A DNA stretch of 64,000 nt. It comes from Anaerolineae bacterium. Its GTDB lineage: Bacteria; Chloroflexota; Anaerolineae; Aggregatilineales; UBA2796. Where the stretch lies: assembly GCA_019637615.1 (NCBI GenBank), contig JAHBVJ010000003.1, positions 124,001 to 188,000 of the forward strand, in the 5' to 3' direction. The notes beneath the pieces are model-generated. The model worked only from the letters and a program-made list of their open reading frames with translations. It had not been told where the DNA came from and ran no database searches. The position numbers were made by a program, and so were the translations under genes. Position 1 is the first letter of the stretch. Each line of letters begins with the position of its first letter. Shown here piece after piece: positions 45,687 to 53,818 of the stretch.

Positions 45687-46412
45687 TTCGTGCTGCCTCG
45701 CAACGCCCTGTCTAGTGAACAGAGAGATAGCAAGCATCGTTGGCAAGTTAGACAGCGATCAATCCCAACCGCTCAAGCCATTTGACCGAAGAACGTCAAA
45801 TTGTTCGTGCTTGCCGCCAATCTCACAGGCGTCATTAGCGCGTCATCCCACTTCCCCGCCCAATTCGTGTGGCAGCCATTGCCGCGTGTTGTCCCATTGC
45901 AATACATCTCCTTTCCAGTGCCATCCACCGTTCGTATCGCCTTCGCCCGCCTTCACGCGTAGCGCTTCCTTCGGCAACAATGGACTCTATTTGTTCCTAA
46001 ATTCTATCCGAACTTGTTTGCGTTTTCGCGGTTCGGCTTCTTAATACCCTTACGTCCTATGCACATTAACCACGATCAATCCCATCCGATTCCCGCTGAT
46101 CAAATCTGATCAAAAAAGTCAGTGAAGCTGATCACGATGCACAGTCGCTTTCCCTAGTTCATTGTCCTATCCTGTAATCATCGATCGTGAGCGTTACGCA
46201 CGCTAGCGAAAGCGAGGAATATGACCTTCAGTCATAGGATACTTTGACCACTATCACAAGCGTGCCCCGGTATATGAATTCTTGGCCGGATATCACTACC
46301 GGAACACGCCCTGAGCATCGTAGGCATCGCCCACAACGTCGTGAGCGATGGTAGCTTAGGCGGACCCCATCCGTCAACTCCTCTCCAATAAGCAACCAAA
46401 GCGAGACATATC
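45687..46412. other. Intergenic leader region of the peptide locus
   Basis: About 725 bases. The first half shows no supported gene. It then holds three CTGATCA heptamers (46096, 46106, 46128) and a segment (46218-46380) rich in potential hairpins: TATGAC / GTCATA at 46219-46235, GCGTG...CCGGTA / TACCGG...CACGC at about 46260-46312, and GCATCGC / GCGATG near 46320-46350. Base composition shifts from GC-rich to AT-rich across this region. Confidence 0.5.
46096..46134 (+). promoter_or_regulatory. CTGATCA heptamer repeats
   Basis: CTGATCA occurs at 46096-46102, 46106-46112 and 46128-46134: starts 10 and then 22 bases apart, about one and two helical turns. This could be a binding array for the SARP-type regulator encoded downstream, but no experiment or match supports the factor. 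Confidence 0.35.
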
Positions 46413-46568
46413 ATGAACATCAGCAAGATCAATCGATCCGTGCGTATCTCGGTGGCCGCCTTAATCTTGGCCTTGGCCGTTCTTGCGACCCAATTCGCGC
46501 CTGTCTCATCCGTCGCAGGTAGCCCGAACCCCGCCGCCGCTTGTGAACCCAGTATGGGAACTTGCTAA
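46413..46568 (+). CDS. Small secreted peptide precursor 1 (51 aa, ends CEPSMGTC)
   Basis: 51 codons. A basic N-terminus (NISKINRSVR), a hydrophobic core (about 12-25), then TQFAPVSSVAG, a short linker, and AAACEPSMGTC at the extreme C-terminus. It is 26/51 identical without gaps to the peptide at 46888-47043. Conserved elements are the export signal, TQF-PVSS and the terminal Cys44-Glu45...Gly-Thr-Cys51 frame. An AxA motif directly precedes Cys44. It is likely exported by Sec and trimmed to a short Cys-bracketed peptide that might form a disulfide or thiolactone ring. The family is not one I recognise. GAGAC precedes the start. Confidence 0.75.
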   Translation: MNISKINRSVRISVAALILALAVLATQFAPVSSVAGSPNPAAACEPSMGTC

Positions 46569-46605
46569 TCCCCGAAACTAGACAAATTCCGTAGAAACTT
46601 AGTTT

Positions 46606-46641
46606 ATGAAGGCAGAACAGGATATCCTGTTCTGCCTTCAT
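46606..46641 (+). terminator. Long hairpin terminator after peptide 1
   Basis: A 36-base perfect palindrome (arms start ATGAAGGCAGAACAGG) 38 bases after the stop codon, followed by TTACA. It should end the first peptide transcript or protect its 3' end. Confidence 0.75.
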
Positions 46642-46887
46642 TTACAGAGGAAGATTTACATTTAGGAAATCGTCATATCTCTGTAAGACTTAGATTTACT
46701 CATCAGTATGATTTGTCTATTTTACATAATTGAGAATCAGATTGCCTTACTATATTCTTTTAAATATCAACTAGGCAAAGGTTATACCTGCCAAGGAGAA
46801 AGGAATATTGTACGCACCATTTAATCGATAAGGAATTGCTCAAACACTGGAAATAAAACTTGTTTCGATAGAAAGTGAGACCAACAT

Positions 46888-47043
46888 ATGCGCACTCTTC
46901 AACTCAAGCGTTCGATGTACGTTTTTGTCATTGCCTTTTTCCTAGCTTTAGTCGTCCTTGTGACTCAATTCACACCTGTATCGTCCATTAGTGGCAATAT
47001 AAATCTTGCATCGGCTTGCGAGTATGGGCCGGGCACCTGCTAA
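46888..47043 (+). CDS. Small secreted peptide precursor 2 (51 aa, ends CEYGPGTC)
   Basis: 51 codons, the same length as peptide 1. Basic start (RTLQLKRS), hydrophobic core (about 11-25), TQFTPVSSISG, then ASACEYGPGTC. Inside the terminal octapeptide only residues 46-48 differ from peptide 1 (YGP versus PSM). An AxA motif again precedes Cys44. It has GAGAC before the ATG, as in peptide 1, and its own terminator. Tandem duplication followed by change at the ring centre is the pattern of signalling peptides with altered specificity. An antimicrobial or structural role is possible. Confidence 0.75.
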   Translation: MRTLQLKRSMYVFVIAFFLALVVLVTQFTPVSSISGNINLASACEYGPGTC

Positions 47044-47085
47044 CTTTCGATAGCAAAGAATCAGTATGATAGAACATCTCTGGAT

Positions 47086-47116
47086 AGCAGAATGGGGCGA
47101 CCTATTCTGCTTTTTT
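47086..47116 (+). terminator. Intrinsic terminator between peptide 2 and the regulator
   Basis: Arms AGCAGAAT / ATTCTGCT extended by GG/CC, with a GCGA loop and a run of six T residues. It separates the peptide transcript from the regulator gene. Confidence 0.85.
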
Positions 47117-47138
47117 CATTCATCACCCTTTTCTTCGC

Positions 47139-47144
47139 TATAAT
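47139..47144 (+). promoter_or_regulatory. TATAAT -10 box of the regulator gene
   Basis: A perfect TATAAT, 36 bases before the ATG at 47181 and downstream of the peptide 2 terminator. No good -35 match lies 17 bases upstream, suggesting activator dependence or weak expression. Confidence 0.5.
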
Positions 47145-47180
47145 TTTTGAGAATTAAGACCTTCATTGAGATAGAACACT

Positions 47181-50100
47181 ATGATTGCGTCCGGTCCTTC
47201 ACTTGAATTGAACCTACTTCGTGCGGTACCTTCCTTAAAGTACGAAAACACAGAAATCAAATTAGGAGCCAAATCGCGAGATCTGATCGTGTTTTTGGGA
47301 TTCAATGGAACGCGTAGCTACAAACGAGAAGACTTGATCCCGCAAATTTACGACGTGATTACATCGACAACCCGCGATGAATTCAGGCGACACGCTCTAG
47401 GCAATTTACCGGCGTCATTTAGACAGCTTTGTATCGAACGCCATTCGAATGGAGATGTTATTCAGTTTAACGCTGATCATCTTGTGGTCGATGTCCACCA
47501 ATTCAACATGCAGGCCGAACTTGTACATCTGAGAATAAATCAGGAAAATCCGGTCTTACTGCTAGATGCTTTTCAGCGTATTCAAGAACTGTACAAATCA
47601 GATTTTTTGACTATCTATGCGCATGATGCGGGCATTTCAGAAAACATGCTGTATTGGCGCGCAGAACAAGAAAGGGTTCTTCGCCAAAAATATGCTCGTG
47701 TTTTGGAGGTGATGGTTCGTTACTACTTAGCGCAGCAAAACTTCGACAAGGCTCTTGAGCTTGCCAGTCAATGGTATCGGTTGGTGCAAAATAAGGATGA
47801 GAAAAGTGAGGAGTATTCGGCGCTGAAATATCTCGTATGGCTATATGCACATCAGCGGAGTTACGATGTCGCATTGGATTATTTGCATAACATCCTCGAA
47901 CTGGACGACAGTCCGATCTTGAACTCTGACTACCAACTATTAGAACGCTGGCACAAGCATCTACTTGATCAAAAACAACCCCTTGTGGTGGAGGAACTTG
48001 GTCTGGCTTATCACATTCCACCATCACAAATAGTTCTGATCGATCTTGCAGATCTAAGCGATCTGGTTGGGAGAACTCCCAATATTGAAGCCATTCTTAA
48101 GTTCCTTTTTGATCAATCTACACCTTCTATCCTGAGTATCACGGGTTTACCCGGCATGGGAAAGACAAGTCTGGTGCAAACAGTCCAGACTATAGCCCGT
48201 ACACAAGACAAGATAAACTGCAATATCTATTTAAGTTGCCAACCAGACATGACGGTTGGGCAAATGCTGAATTGGATCGCGATTCAGCTCGAACAAGCTA
48301 CTTGGCTTGGTTTCGATCAAAAAACCAAGCTGCACTTGATTGCGGATGAATTAAAACAAAAGACAGCCTTGCTTGTCTTAGACCATTTTGAAAAACTCGA
48401 TACATTAGCACAACAATCAATACTGGAAACCTTTGAGACTTTGGTCGATACCACAACTAGCAAAGGCATCATTGTTAGCCATAAACCACCGCGAAACGAT
48501 CTATCGACGATCGAACTTGATGGACTAACAAGTTCCGATATCAAAGAACTGGCAAAAAAGTACGCCTTGGAGCGGAATATCAAAAAAATCGAGCGGATTG
48601 AGATGTCAGCGTGGGAACAATTAAGAGCGCTTACGCTCGGCACACCATTGCTGCTCAATATAATTTTTAAGGGGTGGTCATTAGACCCAGATTCTCTCCA
48701 TAATCTGCTTACCCGCATCGCCACCCGATTGCAGGCAATTACGCAAGAGGGACTTGAATACGAAGCGCTGTGTAAAGCTATCGTTCAACTCATTTGGAGC
48801 CGTCTAACCGAGACCGAACGCACAGTATTGGTGTCTGTGCTGCATTTTGCCTTTGACGAAGGCGCGACGGAATCCGCATTATGCTTACTCAATAACGCTA
48901 TCAATGAATTAACCGTCAAACAAGCACTATCAAAACTTCATATGGTCGGCTTGATAGAAGAAAAGTCCGTTACGGTTGACGGCCCACTCTACACGACACA
49001 TGCGACAATTTACCAGTTGTTGAACAGGATGGTTGATGTAACTCCTTACGCTGACCAATTCGCGCGGACAAGGTCTACGTTTGTGAGTTATTTTCTTGAA
49101 TTTGTCGCCAAGAATCAAACCGATCTGAAACGCCTAGAAGACAGTCGAAAGACGCTTCTCCGTGCTCTCGATATGGCATTTACCGAACGCGACGCTGGTG
49201 TTCTGGACAGTCTCTTACAGCTTTACCAGTTATTCGATACCTATGGTCATTACACAATCGGCGTAGACCTTACACTGAAAGCCAATCAGGTCTTCGGTGA
49301 GCTTGCCGAATATCGCACCCCGTTACAGATCAACTTGGCTAAATATTACGAAAAACAAGGCCAATTTGCCCCCGCGCAAAAAATTCTAGAAGCCATTTTG
49401 CGGCGAACCGATTCAGCCGACAGCGTGTCACAGCTTGATATTCTGTTGCAGCTCGGCATCCTACATATCAAACAACAGCAATACGAACAGGCTCAACAAC
49501 ACTTAACCTCTGCGTTGGCATTGGCACAAGCCCAACACGATAAAGTCCGAGAATGTCGCATTTGGGGAAATCTTGCTTCAAGCCATAGTGAAGCAGACCA
49601 ACTAGATGAAGCCCAACGTTGTTGCGAAGCTTGTTTACAGATTGCCCAAGAGATGAGCAATAATCATATGATCGCCTTCGCTTTACAGGGAATGGGTGTC
49701 ATCGCCGTTAAGCGAAATGATTATCGATTGGCGAAATCTTTGTATGTCCACGCTTTTGAAGTTGTCAACCACCTTAATCACAAAGAACGCAATGCTTATT
49801 TATATATGAATATCGGTGTTTCCGATTACTATCTTGACCAATATGAATTGGCACGTGAGGAGTTTTTGCAAGGATTAGCAATTGCGGAACAGATACGACA
49901 TCTTGAACTTATCGCGATATTGACGTGGAATTTAGGCGCGGTGGATGCGGCTTCTGGTGCTTTCCTGCAAGCGGAGGAGCGTCTCAAGCGAAGTCTACAG
50001 CTATCAATGCAAATCGGTCGTGAATGGTTTGTGGTGAATATCTTTGCTGAACTCGGTAAACTCAATTTGCGTCAACACATGCACGATCTCGCCATGCGCG

Positions 50101-50414
50101 ATTTCAATGCAGGTTGGAACAAGAGTGTCGCTGGCGGATTCAAGTTCCCTGCTGCTAAAGCGCTTTATGGCATGTGTTTGACCGAATTGACACGGAAACT
50201 TGCCGTCGGTTCTCGCAATGTGGACGAGGCGGTTAAGCTCATTTCGCCACTCCTTACCGACTCCGTACTCACTGGCATTCGCCAAGTGTCCATCGATTCA
50301 GAGGTTTTGCGCAAAGCAGAACACTTCTTGCAACAAGGGTTGAGCAACTTCCCACAAATTTCCGACTACTACATCGTCGAGGCGTTGACCAAGCTAATCT
50401 CAGCAGCCGACTGA
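47181..50414 (+). CDS. SARP/BTAD-NB-ARC-TPR (STAND) transcriptional regulator
   Basis: 1077 residues. Residues 1-105 match a winged-helix DNA-binding domain of the SARP/OmpR type. Residues about 105-275 resemble the BTAD helical domain. Residues about 295-560 are an NB-ARC-type NTPase with P-loop GLPGMGKTSL (about 322-331) and Walker B TALLVLDHFE (about 393-402). The C-terminal half (about 690-1070) is built of TPR repeats. STAND regulators such as MalT and AfsR bind a ligand through the repeats, switch the ATPase and activate promoters. Two small secreted peptides lie directly upstream, so a peptide ligand is a natural hypothesis. Codon use is AT-richer than neighbours. Confidence 0.88.
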   Translation: MIASGPSLELNLLRAVPSLKYENTEIKLGAKSRDLIVFLGFNGTRSYKREDLIPQIYDVITSTTRDEFRRHALGNLPASFRQLCIERHSNGDVIQFNADHLVVDVHQFNMQAELVHLRINQENPVLLLDAFQRIQELYKSDFLTIYAHDAGISENMLYWRAEQERVLRQKYARVLEVMVRYYLAQQNFDKALELASQWYRLVQNKDEKSEEYSALKYLVWLYAHQRSYDVALDYLHNILELDDSPILNSDYQLLERWHKHLLDQKQPLVVEELGLAYHIPPSQIVLIDLADLSDLVGRTPNIEAILKFLFDQSTPSILSITGLPGMGKTSLVQTVQTIARTQDKINCNIYLSCQPDMTVGQMLNWIAIQLEQATWLGFDQKTKLHLIADELKQKTALLVLDHFEKLDTLAQQSILETFETLVDTTTSKGIIVSHKPPRNDLSTIELDGLTSSDIKELAKKYALERNIKKIERIEMSAWEQLRALTLGTPLLLNIIFKGWSLDPDSLHNLLTRIATRLQAITQEGLEYEALCKAIVQLIWSRLTETERTVLVSVLHFAFDEGATESALCLLNNAINELTVKQALSKLHMVGLIEEKSVTVDGPLYTTHATIYQLLNRMVDVTPYADQFARTRSTFVSYFLEFVAKNQTDLKRLEDSRKTLLRALDMAFTERDAGVLDSLLQLYQLFDTYGHYTIGVDLTLKANQVFGELAEYRTPLQINLAKYYEKQGQFAPAQKILEAILRRTDSADSVSQLDILLQLGILHIKQQQYEQAQQHLTSALALAQAQHDKVRECRIWGNLASSHSEADQLDEAQRCCEACLQIAQEMSNNHMIAFALQGMGVIAVKRNDYRLAKSLYVHAFEVVNHLNHKERNAYLYMNIGVSDYYLDQYELAREEFLQGLAIAEQIRHLELIAILTWNLGAVDAASGAFLQAEERLKRSLQLSMQIGREWFVVNIFAELGKLNLRQHMHDLAMRDFNAGWNKSVAGGFKFPAAKALYGMCLTELTRKLAVGSRNVDEAVKLISPLLTDSVLTGIRQVSIDSEVLRKAEHFLQQGLSNFPQISDYYIVEALTKLISAAD

Positions 50415-50455
50415 TCGATCGGGCAAACCAATCGCGTCTAGTCCCTCGTAACGCT

Positions 50456-50511
50456 TAGGGACACTCTAGGGACACCTACCTTATACCCTATCCCTTAGTT
50501 AGTAGTGACAC
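50456..50511 (+). promoter_or_regulatory. SARP-like direct repeats in the synthetase-paralog promoter
   Basis: TAGGGACAC at 50456-50464 and again at 50467-50475, starts 11 bp apart, followed six bases later by TATACC (50482-50487) as a possible -10. A third copy, TAGTGACAC, lies at 50503-50511. SARP activators of actinomycetes bind heptamer direct repeats at 11-bp spacing just upstream of the -10. The fit with the adjacent SARP-type gene is inference. Confidence 0.55.
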
Positions 50512-50526
50512 TAAAAGGGATATACA

Positions 50527-51999
50527 ATGACACAGTCAACTTCACCGCAATTCACAGAAGATCGCCTTGCAGTCCGTTATGATTACCTAGGAGAAGGACA
50601 CCAGCCTTATCCCCAAGACGGTCACCGCACCCATACGATTGCCGAGGCTTTAGCCGCACCAATCGATGTCACTGTCACGATCTGTGGGCGTATATGCGCA
50701 ATACACGATTATGGCACAACACAGATATTCGAGATTGAAGATGAAAGCGGCAGCATCCACCTTTTGATGACAAAGTACGAAACCGAAAGCTTCGACAAGT
50801 TGCACAATTTCCATACCGAGGATTTTATCCGCGCACAGGGTACGAGAATACTGACAGAAGACAATCTATTGGCTGTCATCGTCGATCAATATGACATGCT
50901 AACAAAGACATTGCGTTCACTTCCCTCCGAAGATTCGCACATCGGGGAGAATGAACGTTATCTAGCGTGGAGTAAGAATAGCGAACTGCGGAGAATTTTC
51001 CGTCAGCGCCATTGGATCAACGCCTCCATCAGAGATTTGCTCGATGCAGAAGGATACCTAGAGGCAGCGACACCAATCTTGCACTCTTATCGCGGGATTG
51101 CGCCAACACGTCCATTTACTACCAACCTTAATTCTTCCAGCGACACAACCTTGTATTTGAAGAAATCAAGCGCATCTTATTTGAAGCGCATGATCGTAGG
51201 CGGCTTTGAAAAAGTTTACGAGATCAGCACGACTTTCCGGAATGAAGAGATAACCGATCAGAATAACGTAGAAGGCACCCTGCTAGAGTGCTATTCCGCT
51301 TACGCAGATTACAAAGATATGCTGATGTTGATCCAGCGTCTTTACCAAAATGCGGCAATCGCTGCTACGGGCACAGACATCGTTTATTACGACCTTGCGC
51401 GTCCGGACGAGAAAGGCAAAACACGCAGCAAGGGAATCGAACTGAACTTCCGCCGCCAGTGGAAATGCTTGACTGTATACGAAGCCATCCGTGACTACCT
51501 TGGCATTGATGTGACCAGCCTCACCGATGTGGAATTACAAGAGACCATAGCGCAAGTGAAGGGAATCCCCGTTGATCTCACTGATTTGAAATATAAACCT
51601 TTCATCAGAGGTCTCAAGGTCACCGAGCTATTCAAAGTCGTGGAGCCAAATTTCATCCAGCCCACCTTCATCATCGATTTTCCACGAGATACTACGGCTT
51701 TTTGCAAACGGCATCGAACCAACCCGGAATTGGTCGAGCGGCTTGAGGTTTACATGGCGGGTACGCGGGTTGGCTGCGCCTACACAGAACTCAACGACCC
51801 CGTACTTCAGCGTGAATTCATGGAAGACGCACACGCCGATAAAACCTATCCAATCGATGAAGAGCTGATCGCCGCCCTAGAATATGGGATGCCACCAACA
51901 AGCAGTATGCGACTAAATTTAGACCGGATGGTGATGCTCCTGACGAATGCGCGAAACATTCGAGACGTCATCCTGTTTCCGATGATACCACACGCCTAA
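50527..51999 (+). CDS. Lysyl-tRNA synthetase class II paralog with degraded motifs
   Basis: 490 residues, full length for class II LysRS: OB-fold anticodon domain (about 50-140) then the catalytic domain. Clear LysRS landmarks are YLKRMIVGGFEKVYEI, motif 2 FRNEE (about 238), TELNDP (about 420) and a final IRDVILFP. Key positions are changed: the APE triplet before YLKR is SSA (about 214), HNPEF after motif 2 is NNVEG, and the Gly-rich motif 3 reads TSSMRLNLDRMVML with its Arg kept. It may adenylate lysine or another substrate for a non-tRNA target, or be inactive. AAAGGGA is the ribosome-binding site. It lies 112 bases after the STAND regulator. Confidence 0.85.
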   Translation: MTQSTSPQFTEDRLAVRYDYLGEGHQPYPQDGHRTHTIAEALAAPIDVTVTICGRICAIHDYGTTQIFEIEDESGSIHLLMTKYETESFDKLHNFHTEDFIRAQGTRILTEDNLLAVIVDQYDMLTKTLRSLPSEDSHIGENERYLAWSKNSELRRIFRQRHWINASIRDLLDAEGYLEAATPILHSYRGIAPTRPFTTNLNSSSDTTLYLKKSSASYLKRMIVGGFEKVYEISTTFRNEEITDQNNVEGTLLECYSAYADYKDMLMLIQRLYQNAAIAATGTDIVYYDLARPDEKGKTRSKGIELNFRRQWKCLTVYEAIRDYLGIDVTSLTDVELQETIAQVKGIPVDLTDLKYKPFIRGLKVTELFKVVEPNFIQPTFIIDFPRDTTAFCKRHRTNPELVERLEVYMAGTRVGCAYTELNDPVLQREFMEDAHADKTYPIDEELIAALEYGMPPTSSMRLNLDRMVMLLTNARNIRDVILFPMIPHA

Positions 52000-52011
52000 C
52001 TAACACTTTTG

Positions 52012-52041
52012 GGGAAGCCAGCCAGTTGAGGTTGGCTTCCC
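52012..52041 (+). terminator. Terminator of the LysRS-paralog gene
   Basis: Arms GGGAAGCCAGCC / GGTTGGCTTCCC (one G-T pair), loop AGTTGA, followed by TATTATCTTC. Confidence 0.7.
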
Positions 52042-52181
52042 TATTATCTTCAGTGGGCTGTTCGACTCTGCGCGGTTGGATCGAACGTCGCGACTGCTGC
52101 TAGTCTTAGTGCAGGTGATAGCCATCGACCAACCCACTCAAGAAGAACGGGCTAAGGCGGCATGATAGGGGAAAACGTGCG

Positions 52182-52655
52182 TTACCAGATGCCAACAACT
52201 TGGCGCAAGATACCAAGCTCGCCAACGTGATAGGCGTTGTGATCCGCGACAATCAGAATTTCACGCAAAATTGTGTGGCCATCATAGCCATGCGGGATCG
52301 GACTGTACAAGTCGGTGTGCGGGTCTTGCACGATGGCTACTAAGGCAGCGCGATCATTGAGAAATTGGTCAATCGTATGCTGCCAACCAGCGGCGTCGGT
52401 AGTGGCATCGGGCGTGGGCCAGTACTCGCGAGGCCATTCACGCGCCTGATAGTGCGAGTTGCGGATGTAATCGAGAATATCCCACTGCGTGAGACGAAGA
52501 TGCTCGATAAGATGCCAGAAAGTGTATTCGACGTTGGGCGGACGGGTATTGATGTGCGCGGCAGGGAAACGGCGCACCGCATTTTCAAAGCTCATATGCG
52601 CCTGCTCCTCGATGAGCAAGTTGACGAGCTGGTCACGCGTGTGTTGGTCAGACAT
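52182..52655 (-). CDS. DinB-like (YfiT) four-helix protein
   Basis: 157 residues, the usual DinB-superfamily size. Metal-ligand histidines are visible in FWHLIEHLRL and ADHNAYHVGELGILR. Members are four-helix bundles that use metal and a thiol cofactor in transfer reactions; the substrate is unknown. It is not the DinB polymerase, despite the name. Confidence 0.9.
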   Translation of the reverse strand: MSDQHTRDQLVNLLIEEQAHMSFENAVRRFPAAHINTRPPNVEYTFWHLIEHLRLTQWDILDYIRNSHYQAREWPREYWPTPDATTDAAGWQHTIDQFLNDRAALVAIVQDPHTDLYSPIPHGYDGHTILREILIVADHNAYHVGELGILRQVVGIW

Positions 52656-52698
52656 AGGATATAAACTCCCAAGCTGATGGACAGAATGAGAGATAGTG

Positions 52699-52724
52699 TA
52701 TCCCTACCTGAGTTGGTAGGGATA
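52699..52724 (-). terminator. Hairpin downstream of the aldo/keto reductase gene
   Basis: Perfect 10-bp arms TATCCCTACC / GGTAGGGATA with a 6-base loop, 25 bases beyond the minus-strand stop. It has no T-run. Confidence 0.55.
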
Positions 52725-52748
52725 GCTTGGTTGCGATAGTGACTAACG

Positions 52749-53666
52749 CTAAGGCAGTTTGTTGCCAGCGGCGCGATAGATTTCGTACCATTCCGGACGC
52801 GTAAGTGTGATGCCTGACGCCTGGCAGCTATCCTTGACGCGTTGCGGATTGGTGGTGCCGATGATGGGCTGCATCTGTGCGGGATGGCGCAGCAACCACG
52901 CGATGGCGATAGCGGTGTTGGTTACACCCTTCGCCGCCGCAATCTCGTCGATCTTTTTGTTGAGTTCGGGGAACTTGGGATTATCCAAGAACACGCCCTC
53001 GAAAAACCCGTACTGGAATGGCGACCACGGCTGGATGGTGATGCCTTTCAGGCGACAGTAATCCAAGATGCTGCCGTCACGGTCGATGGAGGGATCGATT
53101 TCCATGTTCACGTTGATGCCCGCATCGATCATGCCCGTGTTCGTGATGCTGAGTTGAAGCTGGTTGAAGAGAATAGGCTGCTTGACGAACTTGGTTAGCA
53201 GTTCGATCTGCATCGGGTTCTGGTTGCTGACACCGAAGTATTTGACCTTGCCGCTATCCTGCAAAATGGTGAAGGATTCGGCAACCTCCTCCGGCTCGAC
53301 CAGCGCATCCGGGCGATGGAGCAGCAGCACATCGAGGTAATCCGTGCGGAGCCGCTTCAGGCTGCCGTCTACGGCCTCCAAAATGTGCTCTTTGGAGAAG
53401 TCGAAGAAGCCTTTGCGAATCCCACACTTGGTCTGGATCAGCATCTTTTCGCGAACACGGGGCGACATATCGAGGGCTTCGGCAAATTTCGCTTCGGACT
53501 GTCCGCCGCCGTAAATATCAGCATGATCGAAGAAGTTGATACCGCAATCGAGCGCGGTTTGGATCAGGGTAGAAATGTCTTTATTGGATAATTCGGAAAT
53601 CCTCATGCAGCCTAATGAAATCTCGGATACGTCCAAGTCCGTGTTCGCGATCTTAATGTTTTTCAT
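52749..53666 (-). CDS. Aldo/keto reductase
   Basis: 305 residues of the AKR barrel family. Catalytic residues are visible: INFFDHADIYGGGQSE (Asp and Tyr), IQTKCGI (Lys) and LLLHRPD (His). NADPH contacts lie in the C-terminal IGTTNPQRVKDSC. It resembles the YdhF-type oxidoreductases. The ATG at 53666 begins with MKNIKIANTDLDVSEISLGCM, which aligns with family N-termini; the frame is open further upstream but without support. Confidence 0.92.
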   Translation of the reverse strand: MKNIKIANTDLDVSEISLGCMRISELSNKDISTLIQTALDCGINFFDHADIYGGGQSEAKFAEALDMSPRVREKMLIQTKCGIRKGFFDFSKEHILEAVDGSLKRLRTDYLDVLLLHRPDALVEPEEVAESFTILQDSGKVKYFGVSNQNPMQIELLTKFVKQPILFNQLQLSITNTGMIDAGINVNMEIDPSIDRDGSILDYCRLKGITIQPWSPFQYGFFEGVFLDNPKFPELNKKIDEIAAAKGVTNTAIAIAWLLRHPAQMQPIIGTTNPQRVKDSCQASGITLTRPEWYEIYRAAGNKLP

Positions 53667-53764
53667 CTCAAGTATGTCCTGTTGAATGATACTCGTGACC
53701 ATTATAGCCACGCTTATGCGTCGCAACCTTAATTCCGTTGCATATATCTCGGCTTTACGCAAAG

Positions 53765-53800
53765 AAAAAGGCTCTCATTCACTGGAATGAGAGCCTTTTT
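53765..53800. terminator. Strong bidirectional intrinsic terminator
   Basis: Perfect 16-bp arms AAAAAGGCTCTCATTC / GAATGAGAGCCTTTTT with loop ACTG. On the minus strand it ends the alpha-2-macroglobulin transcript, 18 bases after that stop codon. Confidence 0.93.
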
Positions 53801-53818
53801 GACTAGCGGGAATAAGGG

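Noticed and set aside
45715..46044. 109-codon plus-strand frame before the peptide locus
   Set aside because: Low-complexity Ser/Pro/Cys composition without a family match or a convincing ribosome-binding site.
46232..46641. Minus-strand frames across the first peptide gene
   Set aside because: They lack start signals. The plus-strand peptide is supported by its paralog at 46888-47043.
52182..52655. Reading the DinB-like protein as a DNA polymerase
   Set aside because: It is the unrelated four-helix DinB/YfiT family. The polymerase is the gene at 26560-27816.
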